A stretch of 64,000 bases of DNA, taken from assembly GCA_020205615.1 (NCBI GenBank), contig CM035162.1:35738479-35802478 (forward strand). The letters run 5' to 3'. This DNA is from Panax quinquefolius (lineage: Eukaryota > Streptophyta > Magnoliopsida > Apiales > Araliaceae). The position numbers were made by a program, and so were the translations under genes. This document shows, piece by piece, positions 24,635 to 35,309 of the stretch (its first letter is position 1; each line of letters starts with the position of its first letter). The notes below the pieces were generated by a model. That model did no database searches, had not been told where the DNA came from, and was given only the letters and a program-made list of their open reading frames with translations.

Positions 24635-24641
<7 letters not shown>
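23730..24641. mobile_element. Long-TIR element 3 (about 140-bp arms) inserted in (TA)n
   Basis: The arms 23730-23869 and 24501-24641 are near-perfect reverse complements (for example CCATAGCATTTATATGCTATGG at one end, itself a palindrome, and GTCCGCTAGTATTACTAGCG). A third copy of the CCGCTAGT...ACTAGCGGA palindrome lies internally at 24463-24486. The core (about 23928-24150) is GC-richer than the neighbourhood and has an open frame of 73 codons starting MDSPIYG, possibly a captured gene fragment. No transposase is visible. Arms of this length suit Mutator-like or foldback elements. Confidence 0.75.
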
Positions 24642-24687
<46 letters not shown>

Positions 24688-24688
<1 letters not shown>

Positions 24689-24940
24689 GGTCCGGATCAA
24701 GTCAAGTCATACCTCTTATCTTACTCACCCATGCTTAACCCTTTTTAGCGATTTCGGTTTCGGTCATACAACCGTCGTCTATACTTTTAGCGACGCTATA
24801 TGTTGTCTCGCTCATACTTTTAGCGATGCTATATGTTGTCCGTCATTAAAAATATGAGCGACGGTTGTATGACCAAAACCGTCAAGCCTAAAAGGGGGTA
24901 AGCAGGTGAGAAGTAAGATAAAGTATATGACTGATCATTC
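24688..24940. mobile_element. Inverted-repeat (foldback) element 4, relative of element 2
   Basis: Starts CGGTCCGGATCAAGTC like element 2, carries CTTACTCACCC and CTTTTAGCGACGCTA on the left, and ends with the complement (AAAACCGTCAAGCCTAAAAG, GGGGGTAAGCAGGTGAG, GACTGATCATTC). It lies between a (TA)n tract and a (CT)n(TA)n tract. No coding capacity. Confidence 0.7.
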
Positions 24941-24978
24941 TTCTCTCTCTCTCTCTCTATATATATATTTTATATATA

Positions 24979-25164
24979 CGGGGAGAATCAAGTATCTACC
25001 CTTTATTTAGCATACCGCTCACCACTTTTAGTGACGATAGACCAGCGACGACATTTGCCATAACATATATGCCGTTTATTTGTTCTATATCGATGAGACC
25101 AAATCGTCAAATGGATTTGTCGCTAAAAATAGTGAGCTATGTTAAATAAATGAATATGCACTAA

Positions 25165-25170
<6 letters not shown>
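24979..25170. mobile_element. Inverted-repeat (foldback) element 5, bounded by (TA)n
   Basis: The left arm (ACCCTTTATTTAGCATACCG, CTCACCACTTTTAGTGACGA) faces the right arm (TTGTCGCTAAAAATAGTGAG, CTATGTTAAATAAATGAATA). It has the same TTTAGYGACG core as elements 2 and 4 but different outer ends. No coding capacity. Confidence 0.65.
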
Positions 25171-25220
<50 letters not shown>

Positions 25221-25222
<2 letters not shown>

Positions 25223-25618
25223 AGCAAAATCAAAATGGTAATTTCAAATCTTTTCCTTTACAATGAGAAAAGTAAAGAGTATGTGAATAAAATAGTATAC
25301 AACCTAACAAACCAATGACAAGCTTAAATAAATAATAATAATTAATTTTAAAAAAAACTATCAAGTTTTTAACAAAAGGTTCAGACTAGCTAGCCATAAG
25401 TAATTCAATAATTAAACCATAACTTTTCATATCCATACCCTAGTGCCAACTCACATAACACCTAAAAGCACAACCTATACTTATCTTGCAATTGAAAGGA
25501 AAAAACCACAACTTCTAAAAACTTTAAATAAATGCACCAATTTCTCTCTAAGAAAAGTCTATTATATCTCGACAATGTAGACTATTTTCATTACCAGAAA
25601 GGAAATAATAGGTGAATT
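25221..25618. other. AT-rich sequence downstream of the RS-protein gene model
   Basis: No coding sequence. This would be the 3' flank of the minus-strand gene; I see no clear AATAAA on that strand. Confidence 0.4.
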
Positions 25619-28396
25619 TTACTCAAAAACTTGATGATGTATATAATGTGGACCTTGACATTGACCTGGAAGTTCCACAAATAATTTGGGTCCTTCATGT
25701 AGGAGAAGGAGATCTTTCCGGGGAATGCTTCGAGAGGCAGAGTGATTAGGGCTTCTAGAATAATATCGTGGGTATAGTATGGGTTGCTCCCTTACTATAT
25801 CTGAGCTACTAGAATCTGAGTAACTAGAATATGAGCTACTAGATGACCGTCTCATCCTGCGGTGATGAGAGTTTGATCTTTTCCTCCTGCGGTGATGATG
25901 AGAGTTTGATCTACTTCGCCTCCTGCGGTGATGATGAGAGTTTGATCTACTTCGCCTCCTACTCCAATTTCGTTCAGATGAGCTTCTACTAGATAAACGA
26001 TTTCTATGATAAGGGAAGTAACTTCGAGTAGGTGTCCGGCCTCTACTAGGCATTCTGGCCTGCAAAAACCGCAGATAAAATCATATGAGGTCACGCAACT
26101 ACCAAAATCCATGGAGAAATTATACAACTATCCTAGACCAGATGAACATATATACAAGTGGATACAGAAAAAGTTATATACAAGTGTACAAGAGGTTGAA
26201 AAGCAGAACACATACTCCCTCCCTATTTTCCAAGATTAGAGATAAATTTCTAAAACGACAATCTTTAAAAAACACTCTTGGTAAGGTTGGCTAGATGATA
26301 ATTTTGCTATTTGTGAGAGCCTTGTACAGTAGGTACGGCAAATCTTATGTTCTATGCATTTTTCTACAGAAATTTTTTGGGTAGTTTGAAGCAAACTACC
26401 AGAAACCATTTAAATGAAACTATTTCCTACTCTAAGTGGCAGCAACAAGGGGATGTTTATTTTTAGCTACACTTATTTCAAGCCGGTGTCTAGGGATGGA
26501 GTATCTTGTTCAGATTCTACTCAACTTTTTAAAGATACTCGGATTCGTACTCGGATTTTAATACAATTTGGAGTATATTTGAAATTGACTCGTTTTATTG
26601 TACTCGAATTCGACTTGACTCGACTCGTTTTTCAGTCGAGCTACTCACGAGCATTTGAGACATACACGAATCCGGACTGAATCAATTATATTGTGATAAT
26701 GTATATAGATAAAACTAACTCAGTCAATTATTTGAAATAGTTTAAATTAGATCTCTTCAAGCTAGATCTCGAGTCTTGTAAAATATTAATGAGACGATAT
26801 AATTACTCTTGAATCAACTAATGGACATGTACGAGAAATATAAAAACCCCTTCCACTTCTCAAGAGTATGCGAAGTATTTAATTGTTGAATACTATATAT
26901 TAAATAAATCGAGTATACTCGATATTATATATGAGTAAGGATTAACAAACTTGTATCGAGTAGGGTTCAATGAGATAAGGAAAATTCGATATCCTAAATG
27001 AGCGAACAATACATGGGACTCATTTTCGACTCATACTCATACAAGTGTTCGAGTATCAAAAGTGTTTCGAATTTGACTCGTTTAATTATCGAATCCGAGT
27101 CTCGCTCGAATTTTTCGAGTTGCTCTCAAATTGGATTTCGAACCATTCGAGTTCATTTTCAGCCCTATCGATGTCCTCTTCATTCACATTAAGGGTTAGA
27201 CTAGTACTGAGAATTGTCAAAATTTGTAGAACTACTTGATGACATCGCACATTAAACACACTTTGAAGCACCTATATATGTATAAAATTATACCCTGTCC
27301 TTACCATAAAAAGAGTCTCATTTAGCTTTGATCCTACTTTATATGTGAACTTTTAAAATTTAAATTGTGGTACAAGTTTATTATAACTTTTGAAATAATA
27401 ATTTTGAACTTAAAAATATTTTTTTATGTAGTTTTCTATAGTAACTATTGCATTAATCAAAATCAAATAAATTCACACCAATTTTAAAATTTAAAATTAG
27501 CTAGGTAAAAAATCAAACCGTACTCTTTTGTCAAACCAAGGGAGTAAAATATCTATGTGAGAATGCAACATAGGTATGTGTAGTGAAATTCTACACTCCA
27601 TCCCACATCTATTCATTACCAATGCAGCGCACACCTATTTAGATTCGCTCAACTAACATGTTCGATCACCTCTGCTTCATCATATTTATTAACACATCTA
27701 TACTCTTAAATCTATCTTATATGAGATTCATGTGAATTGAATGTATTAATATAATATATAGTCGTTTTCCCAAATCTTAGTCCCCATAATTAAACATTAG
27801 CCTATTTCATATAGTACTGCATTAATACGACTAGTCATTTTCTTTTTCATGTTCATATTCCAATAGAACACCGATCCAAAAACAGATATCTCATCTCCAA
27901 AATTAGAGATACAACGGAGTCAGCACAAAATTCTATATTTAAAATCAAATTAAAATATTTAATTTTGTCGATAACCTAGTACAGATCAATCGAATATTAT
28001 ATTGATTAATACAAACAACCATAACAATTGAGTATAAACTAACTACAAAGAATCGAATTCAATATTCTATTATACTAGTTATTTCTAAAACTTACAAATA
28101 AAATTATATCAATTTTAAGATAAAATTCAAAATTATCAGATGAAGTATATATAGTACACATATGTATGTATATATGCATGTGCATACGTTCGTACCTGAT
28201 GCGGGTCAAAAGTTATGGGTGGGGTGCATGCTGTGTTGATGAAAAAGTTGCAGGAGTTGAACTTAAGGTTGAGTGGAAAGCGGGTTAGTGATTGGAGCAA
28301 TTGTGAAGGATCCGGATCCGGATCCGGATGACCCGCGCCGGGGAAGGACTCCTCCACGCCCGCTCTAACTCTTCTTCTACGTAGTCGTTCACTCAT
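25619..28396 (-). CDS. Arginine/serine-rich (RS-domain) protein, two-exon model
   Basis: Exon 1 runs 28396-28196: an ATG then 67 codons ending in CATCAG, followed by the donor GTACGAAC. Exon 2 runs 26059-25619: it follows the acceptor TTTTTGCAG and is open for 146 codons to a TAA. Both junctions are in phase 0, giving about 213 residues. Exon 1 encodes a basic start (MSERLRRRRVRAG) and a DPDPDPD run from GGATCC repeats. Exon 2 begins ARMPSRGRTPTRS, then has three to four 12-residue repeats of the RRRSRSNSHHH type, then a run of about 20 mostly Ser/Tyr residues. Such tails occur in splicing regulators (SR45a/TRA2-like proteins have a similar RGRTPTP phrase), but no RNA-recognition motif is seen here, so it is either a partial gene, a pseudogene, or a model missing exons in the 2.1-kb intron. 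The intron holds small DNA transposons. Confidence 0.45.
26491..27167. mobile_element. hAT-like non-autonomous element inside the intron
   Basis: The left end TAGGGATGGAG and the complement of the right end, TAGGGCTGAAAATGAACTCG, are hAT-type termini. The flanking octamers CCGGTGTC and TCGATGTC agree in 6 of 8, a decayed 8-bp target duplication. The interior is rich in CTCGAAT/ACTCGTTT motifs in both orientations. No transposase. Confidence 0.45.
27293..27544. mobile_element. Stowaway-like MITE
   Basis: The left end after TA reads CCCTGTCCTTACCATAAAAA then GAGTCTCATTT; the right end complement reads CTCCCTTGGTTTGACAAAAG then AGTACGGTTT. TA flanks both ends. Length (252 bp) and ends suit Tc1/mariner-derived Stowaway MITEs. 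It also lies in the intron of the RS gene model. Confidence 0.5.
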
Positions 28397-28435
28397 CTTA
28401 AATTACGAACTGTCGACCTAGAACTAGGTAAGGGG

Positions 28436-28446
28436 CAGGTATATAT
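28436..28446 (-). promoter_or_regulatory. Possible TATA box of the RS-protein gene
   Basis: On the minus strand TAGTATATATACC lies about 40-50 bp upstream of the exon 1 ATG (28396), so the 5' UTR would be very short. Supporting but weak. Confidence 0.3.
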
Positions 28447-28610
28447 ACTACTACTACAGTCCTACTGCGGTGGGCACCGCCTAGGAAAAAATTCAAATCC
28501 CTTTTAGGGTAAGAATTTTAATTAAATTAGGAATAGGAATTTCACATTCTAGCTTCTTATATAACCTTTTTAAATTTAAATTTAATTTTCCCTAGCTTAT
28601 GTTTGAAAAA

Positions 28611-28611
<1 letters not shown>

Positions 28612-28683
<72 letters not shown>
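28612..28683. repeat. (TA)n microsatellite
   Basis: About 35 TA units upstream of the RS-protein gene model. A shorter tract lies at 28857-28885. The 170 bp between them holds a small GCGGTTAAACTTCAACCGC hairpin but no gene. Confidence 0.95.
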
Positions 28684-28685
<2 letters not shown>

Positions 28686-28854
28686 CTGAGGAGGATATAA
28701 ATAGAATAAAATAAGCGAATAGAAAAAGCAGATAGAGGCAAAGCAAAAAATACGGCGAATTCGGGTTTAACATAACATGTTTTTGCGGTTAAACTTCAAC
28801 CGCGTGTTTTTTTTTTAGTCAGTTCTTTTTTTCATTCAAATCGTTACAAACAGA

Positions 28855-28886
<32 letters not shown>

Positions 28887-29184
28887 TTTGATTATTATAT
28901 TTATATATTTTATGTTAATTCATTAATAAATATAAGGAACTGAAAAGCGCACAAGGACAATGAACAATAAGCAATACCCATGTAATTATAAGTCTACTTA
29001 TCTGAAGTTTTAAAAGTGTATTGTCAAGTATGTTAAAATATAGATTAATGAATGGTAATTAGAAAGTTCCACTTAATATGCCTTACTAATTTAAAAATAA
29101 TTTAATAAATATCTTAATTTCGTTTATTATTATTTTTAGTTATTTTCAAGTTCTAAACATAATAATTAAAGAGTTGTTATTATA

Positions 29185-29406
29185 CTACTTTTTATCCTTA
29201 AAATGATGAGCAAAGGTACAAAGGTGAAGGATAAATATGTTATTTAGTAGGATCCATTAGTATAAAAAAGTAAAAGTATTGATCACTTTATATAATCTTG
29301 TGGGATCACTATGGAAAAATTTGAAATTTTTTCTCTTTTTTTTTTTTTTACTTTTTTAATTTGTGTGAAAATTGTACTTTGTTCATCCTTTTGAGGACGG
29401 AGAGAG
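29185..29406. mobile_element. Stowaway-like MITE
   Basis: After TA, the left end reads CTACTTTTTATCCTTAAAAT then GATGAGCAAAGGTACAA. The right end complement reads CTCTCTCCGTCCTCAAAAGG then ATGAACAAAGTACAA, so some 40 bp are inverted repeats. TA flanks both sides and the length is 222 bp. GGACGGAGAGAGTA is the familiar Stowaway terminus. Confidence 0.65.
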
Positions 29407-29440
29407 TATTTATTAGTTTTTTTATCATCCTTCAAAGAGT

Positions 29441-29487
<47 letters not shown>

Positions 29488-30290
29488 ATGTGACGCCCCC
29501 AAAATAGGTATATATCACCCATTCTGAGTCGCCAAATACATGGTACAGAATATAAATACAAACTTAATTATACAACTGTCGTGTAACATAAGCTGAGAGT
29601 TTTAATACGAATATTGTCTCCTAGAAAATATCCAAACTCAAATGAAGTCTTCATTACAATTATTATCACACTATTTTATAAAATAGTGAGGACTACTATA
29701 GCCACCATCTCGGATCATCACTTCGTTCCCCGACTAGTCTCAGCTATATTCTCATTTCCTGAACAGAACAATGAAAGCAAAGGATGAGCTCAACTAGCCC
29801 AGTAAAGAATATTATGACTAAGATAATGCAGAATAAATTATCGTTAGCCTTCAACAATATTAAACTGGTAGAATACAATGGACAACAAGTTTAACTGCAG
29901 CGGAACAACAATCCATTAGAAGAGTCAAGTAGAGCATAATATCTACTATCTTCTATTCTATGATTTAAAAGTTTATCATCAATTTTATCGTTGAGACTTA
30001 GCTCAATAAATAATTTATATCACTTAATATCCATGCACTACGGGCCAATGATATTCATTATTATCACATCTACGAATCATTTATGCACTACGGTCCAAGT
30101 ATATTCGTTATTATCATCAATGGGCATGATCATGCCAACAACTGTCCATCAATGCACAACGGGCCAATGAAGACTTTTACCACATCATTTGTAACATTAC
30201 AGGTCATGATTATACCAATACATAGTCATAATCATATCAATCAACAGTCCATCTATGCACTACGGGCCAAAGATGACTTTTATCATAATA

Positions 30291-30875
30291 CAGTAAAACC
30301 TCTATATAAGAATAACATTTGGACCAAGTTAATTGTATTCTAATTAAGAGGTTATAACTAAATAGAGGTATTGGTACAAAACATTTTTCGAACATCCAAA
30401 AGTATCCACTTTAACAAAATTAACAGTAAGAACTCCCTAAAAATTATTATTCGAAAAATATTTATATAAAGTTGTGCACATAGTATTTACAGAATATTCA
30501 ATGAAAAAAATGAATGAAAACATAAATTCTTTAGACTTTCAAAATAGAATGTGTATGTTTCAATGTGTATATTTCCAACTCTACATAAGTGCAAAGTCTT
30601 TTATAGGTAAATATAGTCTTTTAAAATTACTATTGTCACTTATATGAATGTAACATTGATATAAATATAAGTGACAATAATAATTTCAAAAGACTATATA
30701 TGAAATTATTACTACATAGAGGTATATTTTTTTAATACGGGACTTAAAAAGTATATAACATATTACAATTTAGAGGTTATTCCTATTTAAAACTGGCCCA
30801 AGTTGGGACCAAATTTTTTTATAATATAATAGAGGTTATTATTATATAGAGTATTCCTATAGAGAGGTTTTACTG
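30291..30875. mobile_element. Emigrant-like (pogo-type) MITE in LTR C
   Basis: It begins CAGTAAAACCTCTATATAAG and ends GAGAGGTTTTACTG, with TA on each side (30289-30290, 30876-30877). CAGTAAAACCTCTATAAA is the terminal repeat of Emigrant, the MITE of the plant pogo-like transposon Lemi1. 585 bp, AT-rich, no coding sequence. LTR C reads on either side (GACTTTTATCATAA ... TAAGCATGAGGATG), confirming insertion. Confidence 0.8.
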
Positions 30876-31536
30876 TATAAGCATGAGGATGATGACAATG
30901 ATATAAGCACCAATCAACGAAATCAAGGATAAATATTAAAAATTTTAATTTATCCCGAGTTTAAAAATGTCCAAGTTGTCAACATGATAACTGTTTTGTG
31001 GAGTAAAATTCAAGAATAATATTCCGAAAATAATTTGGATAGAAAATAAATTAATTTTTGTCATGAATAGTACCCCGGGTGAATAGTACCCGAGTGGATA
31101 GTATCCCGTGAATAGTACTTCATGAATAGTACCCCGACATGAAAAGATTAAAATTTGACAAGAATGTTCAGAAAAATATCCTTGAAAAACGATACTAGAT
31201 GAAGCGTAAATTTTAAGGATATTCTACTAATTTTAAGGAGTATAGAAACAATACTTTACAAAATGAGTGTAGAATTCAGAATCTGAAACGAAATAATATT
31301 ACTCACATATTATAGAGTATGGAAGAAAATATTATTTCTTACGAATACTGATAAAAAATAATATCCCTTACCTTAAAAAGAGAGTATTTCTGACTGGTAG
31401 GGCGGAGATATTCTTGAAGAAAACATATATTGTTTTCTACGCTCAAAACTTCCTTAAACTCAAAAGAAATACGCTCAATATTATAGAAGAAGAATTCTCT
31501 GATTCTTGTGTGATTTTCATTTCTAACCTAAGCATC

Positions 31537-31546
31537 CTATTTATAG
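31537..31546 (-). promoter_or_regulatory. TATA box of LTR C
   Basis: CTATAAATAG on the minus strand, at the equivalent place to the TATA boxes of LTRs D and E. Confidence 0.55.
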
Positions 31547-31696
31547 GAGAATGACAGTGCACTATTTCAAAAAATATTCACGGGTGAACAAAAGTTTTTA
31601 TTCATGGGCGCGAATTCGTTGATTTCATGTGAATTTTCTGATATTCACTATTCATTACTATGCAATAAAATATTCTAATAAAATAAAACTTTAAAT

Positions 31697-31747
<51 letters not shown>

Positions 31748-31810
31748 CCCACCTCCGTGTAACTATATATATATATATATATACATATATTATATATTAT
31801 ACATGGCACC
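31697..31810. repeat. (TA)n tracts between LTR C and LTR D
   Basis: Two TA runs (31697-31745 and 31762-31790) separated by ACCCACCTCCGTGTAAC. They mark the broken edge of LTR C. Confidence 0.9.
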
Positions 31811-32500
31811 TAATAAGACCCCAACTTTTATGAATAAAGATTAATTTTTTCTTGAAATATATTTTTGAATATTATGGTGTGGATTTGATATAATGTTATA
31901 GTTATCAGGTATTATTTACAAATTTTGTAAAAGTAAGCAAGTGGTTATATAATATTCGATTGGTTAGGGAATATTCATTTGAGCAGGGAATATTAAATGC
32001 GATTTACAAGACAATTATTAGTGGACCCCACAACAAAAGTATTGTTGTAGTTAGAAAAGCGATAAAATTATCTTTTATAAAAATAATGGCGAAAGTTTTA
32101 CCGTTAAACTGTTGAACTACCCTTGGTGGTAAAAGTAATGCGATGTCTGCGTGATTGCATAAGTAGCACGGTATTGATTAGTGATGCTTACGTGAGAAGT
32201 CACTCGATTATAATCAATTATTACTACGGGAATTTCTGCATAATATCTTTCATATTATTGATTCAATTATTGTCACAGTATCATCTGCATAATATTTATA
32301 TTATTAAATCAATAATTGAGACGACAAAGTTATTCATATTATTATTTTCAATATTGATAATGTCTGTAAGTTACGTGAAGGAGAGGTTTGGTCACCTAAT
32401 TACGCCATGAATAAGAGAAATCCTTATCGGAAAGCCCCTCTTCCTCGGAACGACACAGTTGTTAAATATTGTGAGTTGTAATATTAATAATAAATAAGTT
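31811..32500 (+). repeat. 5' LTR of element D, first piece
   Basis: The start TAATAAGACCCCAACTTTTA matches the 3' LTR start TGTAGGAGACCCCAACTTTT at 54787, though the TG is lost. It stops at AAGTT, the target duplication of element E, and continues at 42030. Confidence 0.75.
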
Positions 32501-34155
32501 TGTGACGCCCCCAAAATTAGGTATACGTCACCCATCTTGGGTCGCCACATACATGGTACATAAATTCAAATACAACTTACTAATATAACTGCGTGGTATG
32601 CAATACGACATAAAGCGTGAGTTTGAATACAAATATTGTCTACTAGATATTATACAAACTCAAAAGGAGTCCTCATTACAACTATTATCACACTATTTCA
32701 CGCAGAATAGTGAGGACTACTAATCTTATCCTCTGGACCATTACTCCATTTTCCGACTGTCCCAAATTATGTTCTCATTTCCTGAAGAGAATAAAGAAAG
32801 AAAGGGTGAGCTCAACTAGCCCAAGAAGAAATATTATGACTAAGATAATGCGAATAATTTATCATTAGCCTTCAACGGTGTTAAACCGATAAAATACAAT
32901 AGACAACAAGTTTAAGCTGCGGTGGAATAAACAATCCATTAAAAGAGTCAAGTAGAGAATAAAGTCTACTATCTTTTAGGTTTTAAAGTTTTTCATCATC
33001 TTTATATATTTGAGACTCGACTTTAATAAATAATCCACATCATCGAATCACCCCGCACTTTTCTGACGAGGATATTCATCAAATTATCAATGGTCATGAC
33101 TATACCAATCACCCCAGGTCATAATCATACCAAAACTATCCATCAACGCATTACAGCCACCGAGGACTTTTATCACATCATTTATAACAAGTCATGATTA
33201 TACCGAATGATCCTCGGTCATAATCATGCTAAGTTCATCTATACGTGGTCAAGAAGATAACATAATATAACATGAGGATGATGACAATGACATAATAATT
33301 CAATAAAACAAGTTCAAGAATTATTTTATCCAGGAATTATTAACGTCCAAATTGTCAAAATGATATCTTTATTTTGTAGAGTAAAATTCAAGAATGATCG
33401 GAAGAATATTTCCATGAAAAGATCTTTGGATGAAGCGCAAATATCAAGGATATTCCACTAATTTCATGGAGTATAGAAAGTCAAAGATTTAACCAATGAG
33501 TATAATAAAGAATGGAATAACAAAAGAAATCACCATGCATGCGGTTGCCAGCTTAGACATGTTATTCCAATGTAATAATAATAACGGAACGGTCGGTGAA
33601 ATTTACAAGCGGATGATCCAATAGAATAATAAATCTTTGAATAATAAACAATGGAACCGAGTCCTGTAAAACACACGAATGTGATATTCCAAAGAATAAT
33701 AAATGCGAATAATAAATAATGGAACCGTGTCCGTGTAAAACACACACGCATGTGATATTCCAACGAGAATAATAAAGAATGGAATAACGGAAGGAGATCA
33801 CCAAGTATAGGGGATTCAAGCGTATACACAGTTATTCAATGAGAATAAATAAGAATAGAATAATATAAGGATTTCACCAAGTATAGGGTATCTGGCGTAT
33901 CACAGAGTTATGTATAGGGTATACCACTTTTACAAAAGTTATTCCAATGAGAATAATAAGCAATGGAATAACAGCAGTTCTCTTCATGAATAAGAAAGAA
34001 TAACACCCCTTACGGGTACAACAAATAATATTCCCTACCTTAGAAGAACTGAATATTGGCGAGGTGAAGTAGCGAGAATACTTTTCTTCTTTCTCTCTAT
34101 AGTTTCTCTCTCTGAGTTTCAATGAATTAAGTGAAAATAATGAAGCACTAGGCCT

Positions 34156-34165
34156 CTATTTATAG
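34156..34165 (-). promoter_or_regulatory. TATA box in the E 3' LTR
   Basis: CTATAAATAG on the minus strand; equivalents at 40982-40991 (5' LTR, the one that would drive the element) and 60494-60503 (E2). Confidence 0.6.
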
Positions 34166-34179
34166 AAGATTTCTAGCTT

Positions 34180-34400
34180 AAAGCCGCCATGTGAAAAGGC
34201 AAGTGGCTTGACGATCGTGATGTGAAAAGAAAAGTGGTTTGGCCTTTGTAATGTGAAACGACAAGTGGTTCGGCGCTTTTGTAATGTGAAACGACAAGTA
34301 GTTCGGCGCTTTATGTGTGAAACGACAAGTGGTTCGGCCTTTGTAATGTGAAACGACAAGTGGTTTGGCGCTTTGTAATGTGAAACGGCAAGTGGTTTGA
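34180..34400 (-). repeat. Tandem array, about 30-bp GTGAAACGACAAGTGGTTCGG units
   Basis: Seven imperfect copies stand in the E 3' LTR, about five in the 5' LTR (41020-41225) and about five in E2 (60530-60680). The array lies just upstream of the TATA box in transcription direction, a place where enhancer-like repeats are common; a function is inference. Confidence 0.75.
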
Positions 34401-34403
34401 CGT

Positions 34404-34545
34404 CTGGTAAAGGTAATTACTATTGATGAAGTAATTACTATTCACAAGGTAATTACTATTGATGAAGGTAATTACTATTATTGAAAATAAATCTTATTTA
34501 AGAAGTAATTACTATTGACGAAGGTAATTACTATTGACGAAGAGA
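34404..34545 (-). repeat. Tandem array of GGTAATTACTATTGACGAA units
   Basis: About six or seven 18-19 bp units here, about six in the 5' LTR (41230-41347) and about twelve in E2 (60685-60917). Variants alternate TTGACGAA, TCGACGAA, TTGATGAA and TTCACAAG. Confidence 0.8.
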
Positions 34546-35221
34546 CTCTTAGATGATGACATATGGGCCCCCATAAAATAATCAAACTTACCACAAATGT
34601 CTCATAATGAGACTCTTTATATACATCAAGGATTGAATAAATATTACCACAAATCATTTTATTTTTAATCAACACATATTTAATCTTTCAACAATTATTA
34701 ATCATTTATAACTTGTCGTCTCAATTATTGATTTAATACTATAACATATTATACAGATGATACTGTGACAATAATTGAATCAATAATATAAGAGATATGA
34801 TCACGAAAATTATTGTAGTAATAATTGAGCATAGCTAAGTGACTTCTCACGTAAGCATCAATAATCAATATCGTGTCTACTATACTGACTACACGACATC
34901 TTGTACTTTTACTACCGGGTAGTTCAACGGTTTAACGGTAACACCTCTGCCGTTATTTTTATAGAAAGATAATTTTTGTCGTTTTCTAACTACGACAATA
35001 CTTCCGTTAATGGGGTCCACCAATGATTGATTGAGTAAATGTAAATATTCCCCAACAAAAGAATATTCCCCACCAAACGAATATTTTATAACAACTTGCA
35101 TACTTTGCAAAATTTATAAATACTACCCACAACTATAATATTATCTCAAATTCACACCATAATATTAAAAAATTATTTCGACAAAAATTAAATCTTTATT
35201 GATAAAATCTGGGGTCTCACA

Positions 35222-35238
35222 ATCTCCCCTCCTTATGG
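35222..35238 (-). other. Polypurine tract of element E
   Basis: On the minus strand CCATAAGGAGGGGAGAT directly precedes the LTR start TGTGAGACC. The E2 equivalent is at 61593-61608. Confidence 0.85.
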
Positions 35239-35309
35239 AATTTTGCCCTCGAAATTAGGGTACGTACCTGGTATGATAAAGAGGTGAGGATACCTTGAAT
35301 ACCTTTATC

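Larger units (their letters stand above)
29489..31690 (-). repeat. Gypsy LTR C, 3' part, reverse orientation
   Basis: Read on the minus strand it ends CCTATTTTGGGGGCGTCACA at 29489, contains the GAGCTCATCC motif near 29785, repeats of the TTGGCCCGTAGTGCA type, a TACTATTCA array and the TATA box. It closely follows the order of LTR D. Its 5' part is missing: from about 31690 there are only TA tracts. Interrupted by an Emigrant-like MITE. No internal region is attached, so it is a truncated or solo LTR. Confidence 0.8.
32501..35221 (-). repeat. 3' LTR of element E
   Basis: On the minus strand runs TGTGAGACCCCAGATTTTAT ... CTAATTTTGGGGGCGTCACA. It carries the TATA box at 34156-34165 and two kinds of tandem array (34180-34400 and 34404-34540). 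Confidence 0.9.

Noticed and set aside
23219..24857. Open frames with YIYIYIYIY runs across the TA-rich region
   Set aside because: These are translations of (TA)n microsatellites and carry no protein signal.
26212..26290. Stowaway-like left end (TACTCCCTCCCTATTTTCC)
   Set aside because: I could not find a matching right end nearby. It may be a truncated MITE, so it is not listed as a feature.
20000..29400. tRNA, rRNA or small RNA genes in the non-retrotransposon part
   Set aside because: I saw no A/B-box plus cloverleaf, no rRNA-like sequence and no convincing snRNA promoter by eye; tRNAscan-SE and Infernal would settle this.
33530..33829. Hydrophobic frames of about 85-170 codons on the minus strand in E-family LTRs (also near 40147-40665 and 59824-60149)
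   Set aside because: They fall in LTR sequence between TATA box and 3' end, are AT-rich and are not kept in the same form in the three LTR copies.
34156..34359. Repeat-rich frame of the RRTTCRFTLQK type on the minus strand
   Set aside because: It is the translation of the GTGAAACGACAAGTGG tandem array inside an LTR, next to the promoter; there is no reason to think it is coding.
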